Source: DASYQV01 sp036005125
Lineage (GTDB): Bacteria; Acidobacteriota; Vicinamibacteria; Vicinamibacterales; UBA2999
Length of the DNA stretch: 31,890 nucleotides
Reading direction: 5' to 3'
Assembly (NCBI GenBank): GCA_036005125.1
Contig: DASYQV010000050.1
Location: 1 to 31,890, forward strand
Both the position numbers and the translations under genes were made by a program. This document shows, piece after piece, positions 24,257 to 30,814 of this stretch. How positions within the stretch are numbered: the stretch's first letter is position 1; each line of letters opens with the position of its first letter. The notes under the pieces are model-generated. The model saw only the letters and a program-made list of their open reading frames with translations. It ran no database searches and was not told the origin of the DNA.

Positions 24257-24662
24257 ATTGTGACTCGATTATTGCACGGGCAGGACGGCAGTGAAGCGCC
24301 GCCTCAACCGCCGGGAACTCCGCGGCGGAAACGGCGCCGCTTCACTGCCGCCTGTGTTTGCTTTGCCCCGCTTCGCGGGGCCCAGACATCTCCGAAGGCT
24401 GGCACAGCGGTCTGAAAACCTGCTTCATTCGTTACGATCGAGGCCTTCGGAGATATCTGGAGAAGCCGGACAGGCGTCGAGCGAGAAGAGCACGAGGAGC
24501 CCGCGGATCCGACCGCCTCCGCCGAACCTTTACGCGAAGGAGGAAGACCCGTCTGGCCACGAACCAGAACACGAAGCCCCCTTAATGCCCTGACTCTGGT
24601 GCTCCTCGTGCTCTTGGTCGTTAAGACGGAGTCCTGGCGATCTTGGCCGCCGCCATTCCGCC
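24257..24662. repeat. gene-free gap of three successive inverted repeats
   Basis: No gene is supported in these 406 bases. Pair 1: GGCAGTGAAGCG at 24287-24298 with its perfect complement at 24338-24349. Pair 2: CAGACATCTCCGAAGG at 24383-24398 with 24444-24459 (15 of 16). Pair 3: AAGAGCACGAGGAGC at 24486-24500 with its perfect complement at 24601-24615. A small CCCCGC-TTC-GCGGGG hairpin lies at 24366-24380. Pair 3 uses GAGCACGAG-type units with a period of about 9 bases, like the array at 121-236. There is no T run after any hairpin, so no simple terminator is called. Confidence 0.8.
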
Positions 24663-25448
24663 TCAGCGGCTTCGAAGTCGGAACCCCGCGGTGACCCACG
24701 TGTCGGTGGAGAACTCCGTTGGATACGGGTCCACCCGCCGTTCTGCCGCGACGAACACCTCAACCGCGGCCGCGGCGCCCTCGAGCCGGATGCCTGCTTC
24801 ACCACGAGCGCCTGTCTGGGTCCCGCGATCGCGGGTTCCGTCGGTCCCGACCAGGCGCAGGTCGCTCGCTGCAACGAGCGTCACGCGCGGACGGATCTCG
24901 TATCCGCCGCGCAGTGCGCCGACGACCTCCCACCGGTAATCGACAAACGCCCGTTCGACACCGCCTCGCGCATCAAGTTGTCCCCGAAGCGCGACACGAC
25001 CCGCCGTTCCGGCAGTCATCGCACGCACGCCCAGCATGTTCCAATCCACCGCCTGGCGTTTCGCGCGATCGCTGAGGTGTCGCGACACGTGGTGGAACAC
25101 CGTCGCGAGCTCGATCCGCCTCGCGCGAAGCGACAGCGCGCCTTCGAGCACGTAGTTCCCCTGATTGGCGTCGAACCGCCGGAACTCATTGCCGACGATG
25201 ACTTCGTAGTTGGCGAGGAACGTCGCGCGGCCGATGCCGTAGTCGAGGAAGTCGATCTCTCCGCCCAGGTCGGCATCCCACGAGAAGCGAACGTCGTCGC
25301 TCGCAAGGTGCTCGGCATCGAGGTGGAAGGCATATCGGGGGAGAAACGTCTGGGCGGTCGCTGGTGCCGTGCACACCAGGAGCACGAGGGCAACAGGGAC
25401 GGCCGCCTTCAGCTCTCGGCTCCTTCGGCCACCGCCGTCCCGCTTCAC
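24663..25448 (-). CDS. predicted outer-membrane beta-barrel protein
   Basis: The product is 261 residues. A basic n-region (VKRDGGGRRSRELK) and a hydrophobic stretch ending PATAQ form a signal peptide. The rest is a series of amphipathic strands with turns: YAFHLDAEHLASDD, VRFSWDADLGGEIDFLD, GRATFLANYEVIVG, GNYVLEGALSLRARRIELATVF, ERAFVDYRWEVVGALRGGYEIRP in shorter pieces, and VEVFVAAERRVDPYP. The C-terminus (TAGFRLRSR) does not end in Phe, so a barrel call is inference. No family is recognised. The start is GTG at 25448, overlapping the lpxD stop (GTGA), which rules out the longer frame that runs inside lpxD. Coupling to lpxD fits an outer-membrane role. Confidence 0.72.
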   Translation of the reverse strand: MKRDGGGRRSRELKAAVPVALVLLVCTAPATAQTFLPRYAFHLDAEHLASDDVRFSWDADLGGEIDFLDYGIGRATFLANYEVIVGNEFRRFDANQGNYVLEGALSLRARRIELATVFHHVSRHLSDRAKRQAVDWNMLGVRAMTAGTAGRVALRGQLDARGGVERAFVDYRWEVVGALRGGYEIRPRVTLVAASDLRLVGTDGTRDRGTQTGARGEAGIRLEGAAAAVEVFVAAERRVDPYPTEFSTDTWVTAGFRLRSR

Positions 25449-26491
25449 CGCGACTGGTCTCCGGCCGTCGCCAGACGCGCCAGAAGTTCCGCCATCTTCG
25501 CCTCGAGCTCCGTGATCCGGCGCTTGAGCTCGGGGAGACGCCTGTAAACGGCCGACGCCCTCCGCCATTCGCGGGTATCGATCGCGGGATAGCCGGCGAC
25601 CATCGAGCCTGGCTCGATTGAATTCGTGATCCCGGACTGCCCCACCGCCACCGATCCGCGCCCGATCGTGAGATGGCCGCCGACGCCGACCTGGCCGCCA
25701 AACATCACGTCGTCGCCGATCTCGGTGCTGCCGGCGATGCCCACCTGAGCGGCCAGCAGCACGTTGCGGCCGACAATGACGCCGTGGCCGACCTGCACCA
25801 GGTTGTCGATCTTCGTACCGGACTTGATACGCGTCTCACCTACCGCGGGGCGATCGACCGTCGTGTTTGCACCAAGCTCCACGTCGCTCTCAATCACCAC
25901 CGAGGCGATCTGCGGAATCTTCTCGTGCGACCCGTCGCTGCGCCGCACGAAGCCGTACCCATCGCCGCCGATCACGACGCCGTTCTGCAGGATGACGCGG
26001 TCGCCAATGGTGACACGTTCGCGAACCGCGACGTTCGAATGGATGACACAGTCGCTCCCGATCACCGCGCCTGGTCCAATTGTCACGTTTGGAAAGATCA
26101 CCGTACGGTCGCCAATCGACGCTCCCTCGCCAATGGACGCGAAGGGGCCGATCGACACGTCGCATCCGAGCCGCGCGGTCGCGGCCACTGCCGCCATCCC
26201 GTGCACCCCGGCGGCCGGCCGCCACGCCGGCGCGAACAGCCCGACCGCGCGCGCGAACGCGAGATAGGGTTCCTCGGTGCGCAGCATCGCGCAGGGCGCG
26301 ACGGGTACATCGGGTCTCACGATGACGGCGGAAGCCCGCGTCGACGCCAGCGCGCTCGCGTATTTCGGGTTGGCGAGGAAGGTGATGTCGCCGGGTCCGG
26401 CGGCCTCGAGCGCAGCGACGCGTACGATCTCGATGTTACCGTCGCCTTCAAGGCGGCAGTCCAGACGGTCGGCCAGGTCTCTCAGCTTCAT
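25445..26491 (-). CDS. lpxD: UDP-3-O-acylglucosamine N-acyltransferase LpxD
   Basis: LpxD adds the second acyl chain to UDP-3-O-acylglucosamine in lipid A synthesis in the cytoplasm. The 348-residue product has the family N-terminal domain (MKLRDLADRLDCRLEGDGNIEI ... GDITFLANPKY, in pieces) and a long left-handed beta helix of hexapeptide repeats (IGPFASIGEGASIGDRTVI, IGPGAVIGSDCVI). The catalytic histidine lies in VQVGHGVIVG. VIGGDGYGFV and VAGYPAIDTREWRRA are also family hallmarks. The ATG at 26491 is followed upstream by about 20 bases before the heptad array. Its stop overlaps the next gene's GTG. lpxA and fabZ are not adjacent here, so lipid A genes are dispersed (lpxB is at 19512-20648). 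Confidence 0.97.
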   Translation of the reverse strand: MKLRDLADRLDCRLEGDGNIEIVRVAALEAAGPGDITFLANPKYASALASTRASAVIVRPDVPVAPCAMLRTEEPYLAFARAVGLFAPAWRPAAGVHGMAAVAATARLGCDVSIGPFASIGEGASIGDRTVIFPNVTIGPGAVIGSDCVIHSNVAVRERVTIGDRVILQNGVVIGGDGYGFVRRSDGSHEKIPQIASVVIESDVELGANTTVDRPAVGETRIKSGTKIDNLVQVGHGVIVGRNVLLAAQVGIAGSTEIGDDVMFGGQVGVGGHLTIGRGSVAVGQSGITNSIEPGSMVAGYPAIDTREWRRASAVYRRLPELKRRITELEAKMAELLARLATAGDQSR

Positions 26492-26510
26492 GTACGTCCT
26501 AGTCGCTGTT

Positions 26511-26588
26511 ATTCATGATTTCGTGATTCATGATTCATGATTTTGGTTGTCCCGAATCAAGAATCACGAATCAAGAATCACGAATCGA
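26511..26588. repeat. inverted heptad array (ATTCATG / GAATCAC units)
   Basis: The left arm is ATTCATG, an 8-base ATTTCGTG, then ATTCATG twice (26511-26539). The right arm is five tandem heptads, GAATCAA, GAATCAC, GAATCAA, GAATCAC, GAATCGA (26554-26588). The short core has no further structure. It lies upstream of lpxD and next to the palindromes at 26605-26744. Confidence 0.9.
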
Positions 26589-26604
26589 GAATGACCCTAA
26601 CTAG

Positions 26605-26639
26605 TCAAGGGCTCTGCCCTTGATATCCCGGCAGAGCCC
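26605..26639. repeat. overlapping alternative hairpins
   Basis: TCAAGGGC at 26605-26612 pairs with GCCCTTGA at 26616-26623 around a TCT loop. GGGCTCTGCC at 26609-26618 pairs perfectly with GGCAGAGCCC at 26630-26639. The two stems share bases and cannot form together. Neither is followed by a T run on the minus strand. Confidence 0.8.
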
Positions 26640-26667
26640 TCGCCTGGTTAGACCCAGTGTCTTTTTT

Positions 26668-26744
26668 GGCGCGCTCCGCGCGCCTCGCCCGTTATGCGGT
26701 CGCACAACGAGTACAAAATTCGCGTGTGTGGCCGCATAACGGGC
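26668..26744. repeat. GC hairpin and 13-base inverted repeat next to a stop codon
   Basis: GGCGCGC-TCC-GCGCGCC lies at 26668-26684. GCCCGTTATGCGG at 26687-26699 is perfectly complementary to 26732-26744. The last base of the right arm is the last base of the TAG stop (26744-26746, minus strand) of the Mit_KHE1-like gene, so the inverted repeat begins as coding ends. It could act as an mRNA 3'-end structure. Confidence 0.8.
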
Positions 26745-27433
26745 TAGGGACGCGGGATCGCGACCCGGTCGAAGAAGGTAATCAGGTGCTGCAGGCGCAG
26801 GCGCTCGGCGATAGCAGTGACCTGGTGCTCGCGTTCGCCGGGCTCGAGGGTCGCCACGCGCCGCAGGATGGTCAGCTCGGATGAGGGGCTGTCGCTCCAC
26901 GCGACGCGTTCGAGGCCCTGCCTCGCCCCGCGCATCGACAGCCAGTGGCCGACCACGCGGAACGCGAAGTAATAGCCGACCACGTTGGGTCCGGGAAGCA
27001 CAACGAGCAGCGTGGACAGAATCAAGCCCACCGAATCGACGACGAGCCAGACCTTGTGACGCTCGTAGTCGCGGTGGAGCATGCGGCGAATCAGCGTCAT
27101 CGCCTGCTCGAACGTCATGTCGTCGGGATAGATCGCCACGGCAGCCGTCTGTCGCCTGAGTTGCCATAACAACCGCTGCTCGGCGATGCGCTCGACCACC
27201 CACGCCAGGCACCGATCCTGTATCCGCCCCATCAACCCCTTTGCCTCGAGCTCCTCTCCGGCGCGACGGCGATGCTGGCGTTCCTCCGCCGCCTTCAGCA
27301 TGACCGCAAACTTCTGGCGCAGCTGGCCCAGAATCCCGGCAGGTGGCGGCTCTTGTTCTGTCGGCGACACGTCGGCCACCTCGCAATAGAGCTCATAGCG
27401 GGTGATTCCGACGGGAATGACAAACACATCCAT
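26744..27433 (-). CDS. Mit_KHE1-like (K+/H+ exchange-related) protein
   Basis: The product is 229 residues and starts MDVFVIPVGITRYELYCEV, with a charged central region (LRQKFAVMLKAAEERQHRRRAGEEL in part). A hydrophobic segment, VWLVVDSVGLILSTLLVVLPGPN, precedes VVGYYFAFRVVGHWLSMRGARQGL. The proline-rich turn PGPNVVGYYFAFRVVGHW resembles the core of PF10173 (mitochondrial K+-H+ exchange-related), which has bacterial members; the match is from memory and moderate. One or two membrane segments are likely. Function in bacteria is unknown. The ATG at 27433 is chosen over the longer frame because the family begins MD-F-IP. A 100-base gap separates it from the 49-residue gene on the same strand, and its stop touches the 13-base inverted repeat. 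Confidence 0.68.
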   Translation of the reverse strand: MDVFVIPVGITRYELYCEVADVSPTEQEPPPAGILGQLRQKFAVMLKAAEERQHRRRAGEELEAKGLMGRIQDRCLAWVVERIAEQRLLWQLRRQTAAVAIYPDDMTFEQAMTLIRRMLHRDYERHKVWLVVDSVGLILSTLLVVLPGPNVVGYYFAFRVVGHWLSMRGARQGLERVAWSDSPSSELTILRRVATLEPGEREHQVTAIAERLRLQHLITFFDRVAIPRP

Positions 27434-27534
27434 TACTGTGACGATAACATGAGGCGAGCTGGCAGACTTGGGCGCTTCGGGCTTCACCCCTTCAGACCGG
27501 AACGCCGAAGCCCCGCGCGAGGCCCCGACCAGCC

Positions 27535-27684
27535 TTACACAGACGTTCTGCGCCCGCTGATCAGGTTAACGAGGAAAAGCACGGCCGCGATCACGAGCAG
27601 GATGTGGATGAGCCCGCCCGCCACGTCAAAGGCAAATCCCAGCAGCCAGAACAGAAACAGCAGGACGATGAGCGTCCAGAGCAT
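27535..27684 (-). CDS. lmo0937-type small membrane protein
   Basis: The product has 49 residues and begins MLWTLIVLLFLFWLLGFAFDVAGGLIHILLVIA in two hydrophobic segments (about 2-17 and 25-44), with a polar ISGRRTSV tail. WLLG followed by GGLIHILLVIA is the hallmark of the lmo0937 family, small membrane proteins of unknown function often induced by stress. The ATG at 27684 is preceded by a strong GGAGGAGGT ribosome site, which rejects the longer frame that reads through repeat sequence. The gene lies upstream of the Mit_KHE1-like gene on the same strand and downstream of the GGCAGC array. It is too short to judge codon use. Confidence 0.85.
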   Translation of the reverse strand: MLWTLIVLLFLFWLLGFAFDVAGGLIHILLVIAAVLFLVNLISGRRTSV

Positions 27685-27747
27685 GGCACCTCCTCCATTG
27701 GCCGCCGTTCGGGCCGGCCTCAAGAGGAGGCAAGGTACATGCCACGA

Positions 27748-27822
27748 GGCAGCGGGCAGCAGGCAGCTGGCAGCGGGCAGCACGCTGGTTGACTCCACGC
27801 TACCGCCTACTGCCCGCTGCCT
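27748..27822. repeat. inverted GGCAGC heptad array
   Basis: Five tandem heptads GGCAGCG, GGCAGCA, GGCAGCT, GGCAGCG, GGCAGCA occupy 27748-27782. After a 27-base core, 27810-27822 is perfectly complementary to 27747-27759 (AGGCAGCGGGCAG). The right arm overlaps the TAG stop (27821-27823) of the phospholipase-type gene by two bases. The 7-base period matches the AT-rich arrays although the sequence is unrelated. Confidence 0.9.
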
Positions 27823-28705
27823 AGCGCCGTTTCCGCTCGGGCGAGGCGGGCGGATCCACTGGAACGGCGCGTCTTCCCGCACCCTCCCACGCCCCGACGA
27901 TGATTCCCGCCACCGCGGTAATCGATTCGTTCAACCGGCGCTCGAGCACGGCGCGATTTGCCGCGAAGAACGCCCGGTAGTACGCCTCGTCATACGCCTC
28001 GCGTGCGCCGATCGCGTCGAGGTCCGACTTCAGAATCGACGGAACGAGCTCGGTCCCTTCGATGAGCGCGTCGAAAACAAAATCGCGCGGACTGGTGATG
28101 GGACGCGCCGGTTGCGGGCGGATCGTCAGCTGGTCGCGGTAGCGCTCGAAGAGCGAGGATTCGAATCGTGCATGGATGCCGTGCTGTTTCGTCAGTTGAC
28201 CGTCGTAGTTCTCGACGGCATGAAACGGCACGTGGGCATCGGCGACGTAGTGGCCGAGCGCGGCGGCGAAGAACAGGATATCGAACCGTCCATAGGCCCC
28301 TCGTCGCGAGTAGTCCTCGAATGCGCGACGCAGGTTCCCGAAGTACTCCTCGGTGCGCCACGGCAACGTGCCGTTTTGCCGGATGCGATTGATGCCGAAC
28401 TTTGCGACGGCCGCGGTGTAGTCACGCGGCAGGCCGGCAAACGGATACGTGCCGTAGCCGGCCCAGTCGATATCGAGAAAGTGGTTGGGGCTCTCGGTAT
28501 CGAATCCTGCGGTGCGCCAAGTGTCGGGATCGATTGCCCGCTCGACCACCATCGTCCGGTTCTTCTCGAAGAGCGGCCGCAGCGCGTCTGGCAGCAGCGC
28601 GATGGCGCGGTCCATGACGAACCGGTGCGCCTCGAATCCCCAGGCGAATGTCGGACGCGGCACCAGCACAACGACCAGGCTCGCGACGAGCATCAATTTC
28701 GGCAT
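27821..28705 (-). CDS. secreted zinc phospholipase C / S1-P1 nuclease-type enzyme
   Basis: The product is 294 residues with a signal peptide ending PTFA. The predicted mature N-terminus is WGFEAH: in this superfamily Trp1 and His6 of the mature protein bind zinc, and both are present (Trp22, His27). Further metal ligands are expected in FLDIDW (Asp), the ALGHYVADAHVPFHAVENYDG motif (His, Asp, His, in pieces) and HGIHARFES. Family members hydrolyse phospholipids or single-stranded nucleic acid; the substrate cannot be told from sequence. The ATG at 28705 faces the start of the antiporter gene only 21 bases away. No ribosome site is visible. The TAG is followed directly by the GGCAGC array. Confidence 0.86.
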   Translation of the reverse strand: MPKLMLVASLVVVLVPRPTFAWGFEAHRFVMDRAIALLPDALRPLFEKNRTMVVERAIDPDTWRTAGFDTESPNHFLDIDWAGYGTYPFAGLPRDYTAAVAKFGINRIRQNGTLPWRTEEYFGNLRRAFEDYSRRGAYGRFDILFFAAALGHYVADAHVPFHAVENYDGQLTKQHGIHARFESSLFERYRDQLTIRPQPARPITSPRDFVFDALIEGTELVPSILKSDLDAIGAREAYDEAYYRAFFAANRAVLERRLNESITAVAGIIVGAWEGAGRRAVPVDPPASPERKRR

Positions 28706-28712
28706 AGCTGCA

Positions 28713-28720
28713 ATTATGAT
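28713..28720. promoter_or_regulatory. possible two-way -10 element
   Basis: The octamer ATTATGAT contains TATGAT on the plus strand (28715-28720), six bases before the GTG at 28727. On the minus strand it contains CATAAT (28718 to 28713), seven bases before the ATG at 28705. Both spacings would place transcription starts at or next to the start codons. No -35 box is convincing on either strand. Confidence 0.35.
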
Positions 28721-28726
28721 CCATGG

Positions 28727-30703
28727 GTGCCGCAAGGCCTGTTCGTCGATGTCATGCTCGTCTACGCCGTGGCGCTGGCGATTATCGTCGCCGCGGGCCG
28801 CCTCGGTGTTCCGCCAGTCATCGCGCTGATCGGAACCGGTACGTTGGCGGGTCCTTCGGGACTTGGCGTCATCAGCACGCTGGAGCAGGTCGATCAGCTC
28901 GCTGAGATCGGCATCATGCTGCTCCTCTTCACCGTCGGGCTCGACTTTCCGCTCCGCGAAATGCGCCGCATCTGGCGCTCGGTGGTGCTCGGGGGCGCGG
29001 TGCAGATGGGCGGCACGGCGGCGGCGGCGGGCGCGCTCGCGGCGTGCATGGGCGTTCCACCGCGGACGGCGATATTCATCGGGCTGTTTCTGGCGCTGTC
29101 GAGTACCGCCATCGTCCTGAAGGAGCTCGCGCGACGGAACCGGCTCGACTCTCCGGCGGGACGCATCACGACAGGGGTGTTGCTGTTCCAGGACCTCTGC
29201 GTGGTCCTGCTCCTCCTGGTTGCGCCGATTCTTGCCGGTGTGGTCGAGATGTCCGCCGTCCCGGCCGTCCTTGGACGTGCGGGGCTGGCGCTTGTCGTCA
29301 TCCTGGCGATCGGCAGGCTGGTGCTGCCGGCGCTCTTCCGGCTCGTCACGGCGTGCGGACAGCGTGAGGCATTTCCGCTCGCCGTCCTGGTCGCCAGCGT
29401 TGGAACCGCGCTCATCGGCGCGTCCCTTGGCGTGTCGATGGCGCTCGGTGCGTTTCTGGCGGGCCTCGTGCTCGCGGGCAGCGAGTTCAGCTATCAGGCG
29501 CACGCGGAGGTGCGGCCGCTGCGCGATCTGCTCAGCAGCCTGTTCTTCATCTCGCTCGGGATGCTCATCGACACGTCCGTGTTTCTTCGGAGCGCGCCGC
29601 TCGTCGCACTGACCGCGCTCGCGACTATCGCCGTGAAGGCCGTCGTCGCAGGCGGCGCGCTGGCATTGACGGGAACGCCGCTGCGCGTGGCGGCCATCTC
29701 GGCGATGTATCTCGCACAGGTTGGCGAATTCTCGTTTGTCCTGGGACGGGATGCGCTCCGACTCGGCATACTCACCACCGATCGCTGGCAGATGCTCCTG
29801 CCCGCGAGTATCTTGACGATGCTCGCGGCGCCGACATTGACGGCGATCGCGCCGCGGATCGCTGATCGGATCCTGCCGGGCCGGCATCGGGTCGAGGTGG
29901 ACGCCGAGGCCGCCGGGACGCCGGTGACCGGGCACGTCATCGTGCTCGGGTTCGGCGTGGGCGGACGGCTCGTGGCCAGCGCGCTCGGCGAGTTCGGTAT
30001 CCCGTACCGCATCATCGATCTGAACGGCGCGACCGTGCGCGAGGCACGCGCCGCGGGCGAGCCGATCATCTACGGTGACGCCACCATCCCGGATACGCTT
30101 GTCGCCGCGGGCGTCGAACGTGCTCGCGCCGTCGTCGTCGTGCTGAGCGATCCCGACGCGTCGCTGAAGATCGTCTACACCGTCCGGCGTCTCGCACCGG
30201 ATGTCACCGTCCTCGTCAGGGCGCGCTACCGGACCGAAGCGATGCGCCTGCAGGAGGCCGGTGCCATCGCCGTTGCCGAAGAGCTCGAAGCGTCGCTCGA
30301 AATCGTCGCGCAGCTCTTATCGACGCTCGACGTGCCCGGCAACATCGTGCAGGTGCTTGTCGAAGATTACCGGCGCCGCGAGGCGATGCTCGCGGTACGG
30401 TCTGCCGCGCCGCCGCGGGTGCCGCTCGAGCGGATCGCGCCGGACCTCCTGTCGACGCCGGTCGCAACGCACCAGTTGCGCGACGGCGATTGGGCGGCCG
30501 GCCGCTCGATGGCGGAAGTAAACCTCCGCGCGATGACGGGCGCGTCGGTGCTCGCGATTCGTCGTGACGGTCGTTCGTGGACGTCACCGCCGCCCGACCT
30601 GCGGCTCGCGGCCGGGGACGTGCTGTACCTGCTCGGCGACTCCTCCGACGTTCTGTTGGCGCGCGAGCACCTCGGTCGCGGGCCGTCGCCGCACGGCTCG
30701 TAG
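28727..30703 (+). CDS. KefB-type cation:proton antiporter with TrkA-N and TrkA-C domains
   Basis: The product is 658 residues from GTG at 28727; an ATG at 28754 is an alternative. Residues about 10-380 form a CPA2 exchanger core with ten or more hydrophobic segments, including GVPPVIALIGTGTLAGPSGLG, LLLFTVGLDFPLREM, LALSSTAIVLKELARR, LLFQDLCVVLLLL and LGAFLAGLVLAGSEF (in pieces; the GTLAGP, STAIVLKEL and FQDL motifs are typical). Residues about 400-520 are a Rossmann TrkA-N (RCK) domain with GFGVGGRLVASALG and IIYGDAT. A TrkA-C domain follows near residues 560-650 (LRDGDWAAGRSMAEVNLRAM). Such proteins exchange K+ or Na+ for H+ and are gated by nucleotide. No KefF-like partner gene is nearby. 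The 3' neighbour starts after a palindromic repeat. Confidence 0.92.
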   Translation: MPQGLFVDVMLVYAVALAIIVAAGRLGVPPVIALIGTGTLAGPSGLGVISTLEQVDQLAEIGIMLLLFTVGLDFPLREMRRIWRSVVLGGAVQMGGTAAAAGALAACMGVPPRTAIFIGLFLALSSTAIVLKELARRNRLDSPAGRITTGVLLFQDLCVVLLLLVAPILAGVVEMSAVPAVLGRAGLALVVILAIGRLVLPALFRLVTACGQREAFPLAVLVASVGTALIGASLGVSMALGAFLAGLVLAGSEFSYQAHAEVRPLRDLLSSLFFISLGMLIDTSVFLRSAPLVALTALATIAVKAVVAGGALALTGTPLRVAAISAMYLAQVGEFSFVLGRDALRLGILTTDRWQMLLPASILTMLAAPTLTAIAPRIADRILPGRHRVEVDAEAAGTPVTGHVIVLGFGVGGRLVASALGEFGIPYRIIDLNGATVREARAAGEPIIYGDATIPDTLVAAGVERARAVVVVLSDPDASLKIVYTVRRLAPDVTVLVRARYRTEAMRLQEAGAIAVAEELEASLEIVAQLLSTLDVPGNIVQVLVEDYRRREAMLAVRSAAPPRVPLERIAPDLLSTPVATHQLRDGDWAAGRSMAEVNLRAMTGASVLAIRRDGRSWTSPPPDLRLAAGDVLYLLGDSSDVLLAREHLGRGPSPHGS

Positions 30704-30768
30704 ACGAGCGTATAATCCGCCATTCGGAGCCGAAACTGTATGCGTGTTCCGGGTTTTCGGACGCGGCG

Positions 30769-30794
30769 CGCCGCATCTAAAGATGCGGCCTACG
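30769..30794. repeat. third copy of the palindromic repeat
   Basis: The palindrome GCCGCATCTAAAGATGCGGC at 30770-30789, with one flanking base on the left and CTACG on the right, is identical to the copy at 10826-10851 over 26 bases. It lies between the antiporter and the secreted-protein gene. A longer reading frame of the latter runs through it, so that start was rejected. Confidence 0.9.
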
Positions 30795-30814
30795 TACGCA
30801 GATTGGTCGCGTCA

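Noticed and set aside
24366..24380. Rho-independent terminator at the CCCCGC-TTC-GCGGGG hairpin
   Set aside because: No T run follows the stem on either strand.
26662..26684. Terminator at the GC-rich hairpin with six T
   Set aside because: The T run precedes the stem on the plus strand and gives A residues after it on the minus strand, the wrong arrangement for both directions.
27272..28726. Long plus-strand extension of the antiporter gene
   Set aside because: It is the antisense shadow of the phospholipase-type and small membrane genes; the antiporter homology begins at about 28727.
28706..29935. Long minus-strand extension of the phospholipase-type gene
   Set aside because: It is antisense to the antiporter and rich in Arg, Asp and Gln without family pattern; the signal peptide starts at 28705.
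30740..30814. Upstream start for the secreted protein at 30815-31843
   Set aside because: The extension reads through the palindromic repeat and hides the signal peptide.
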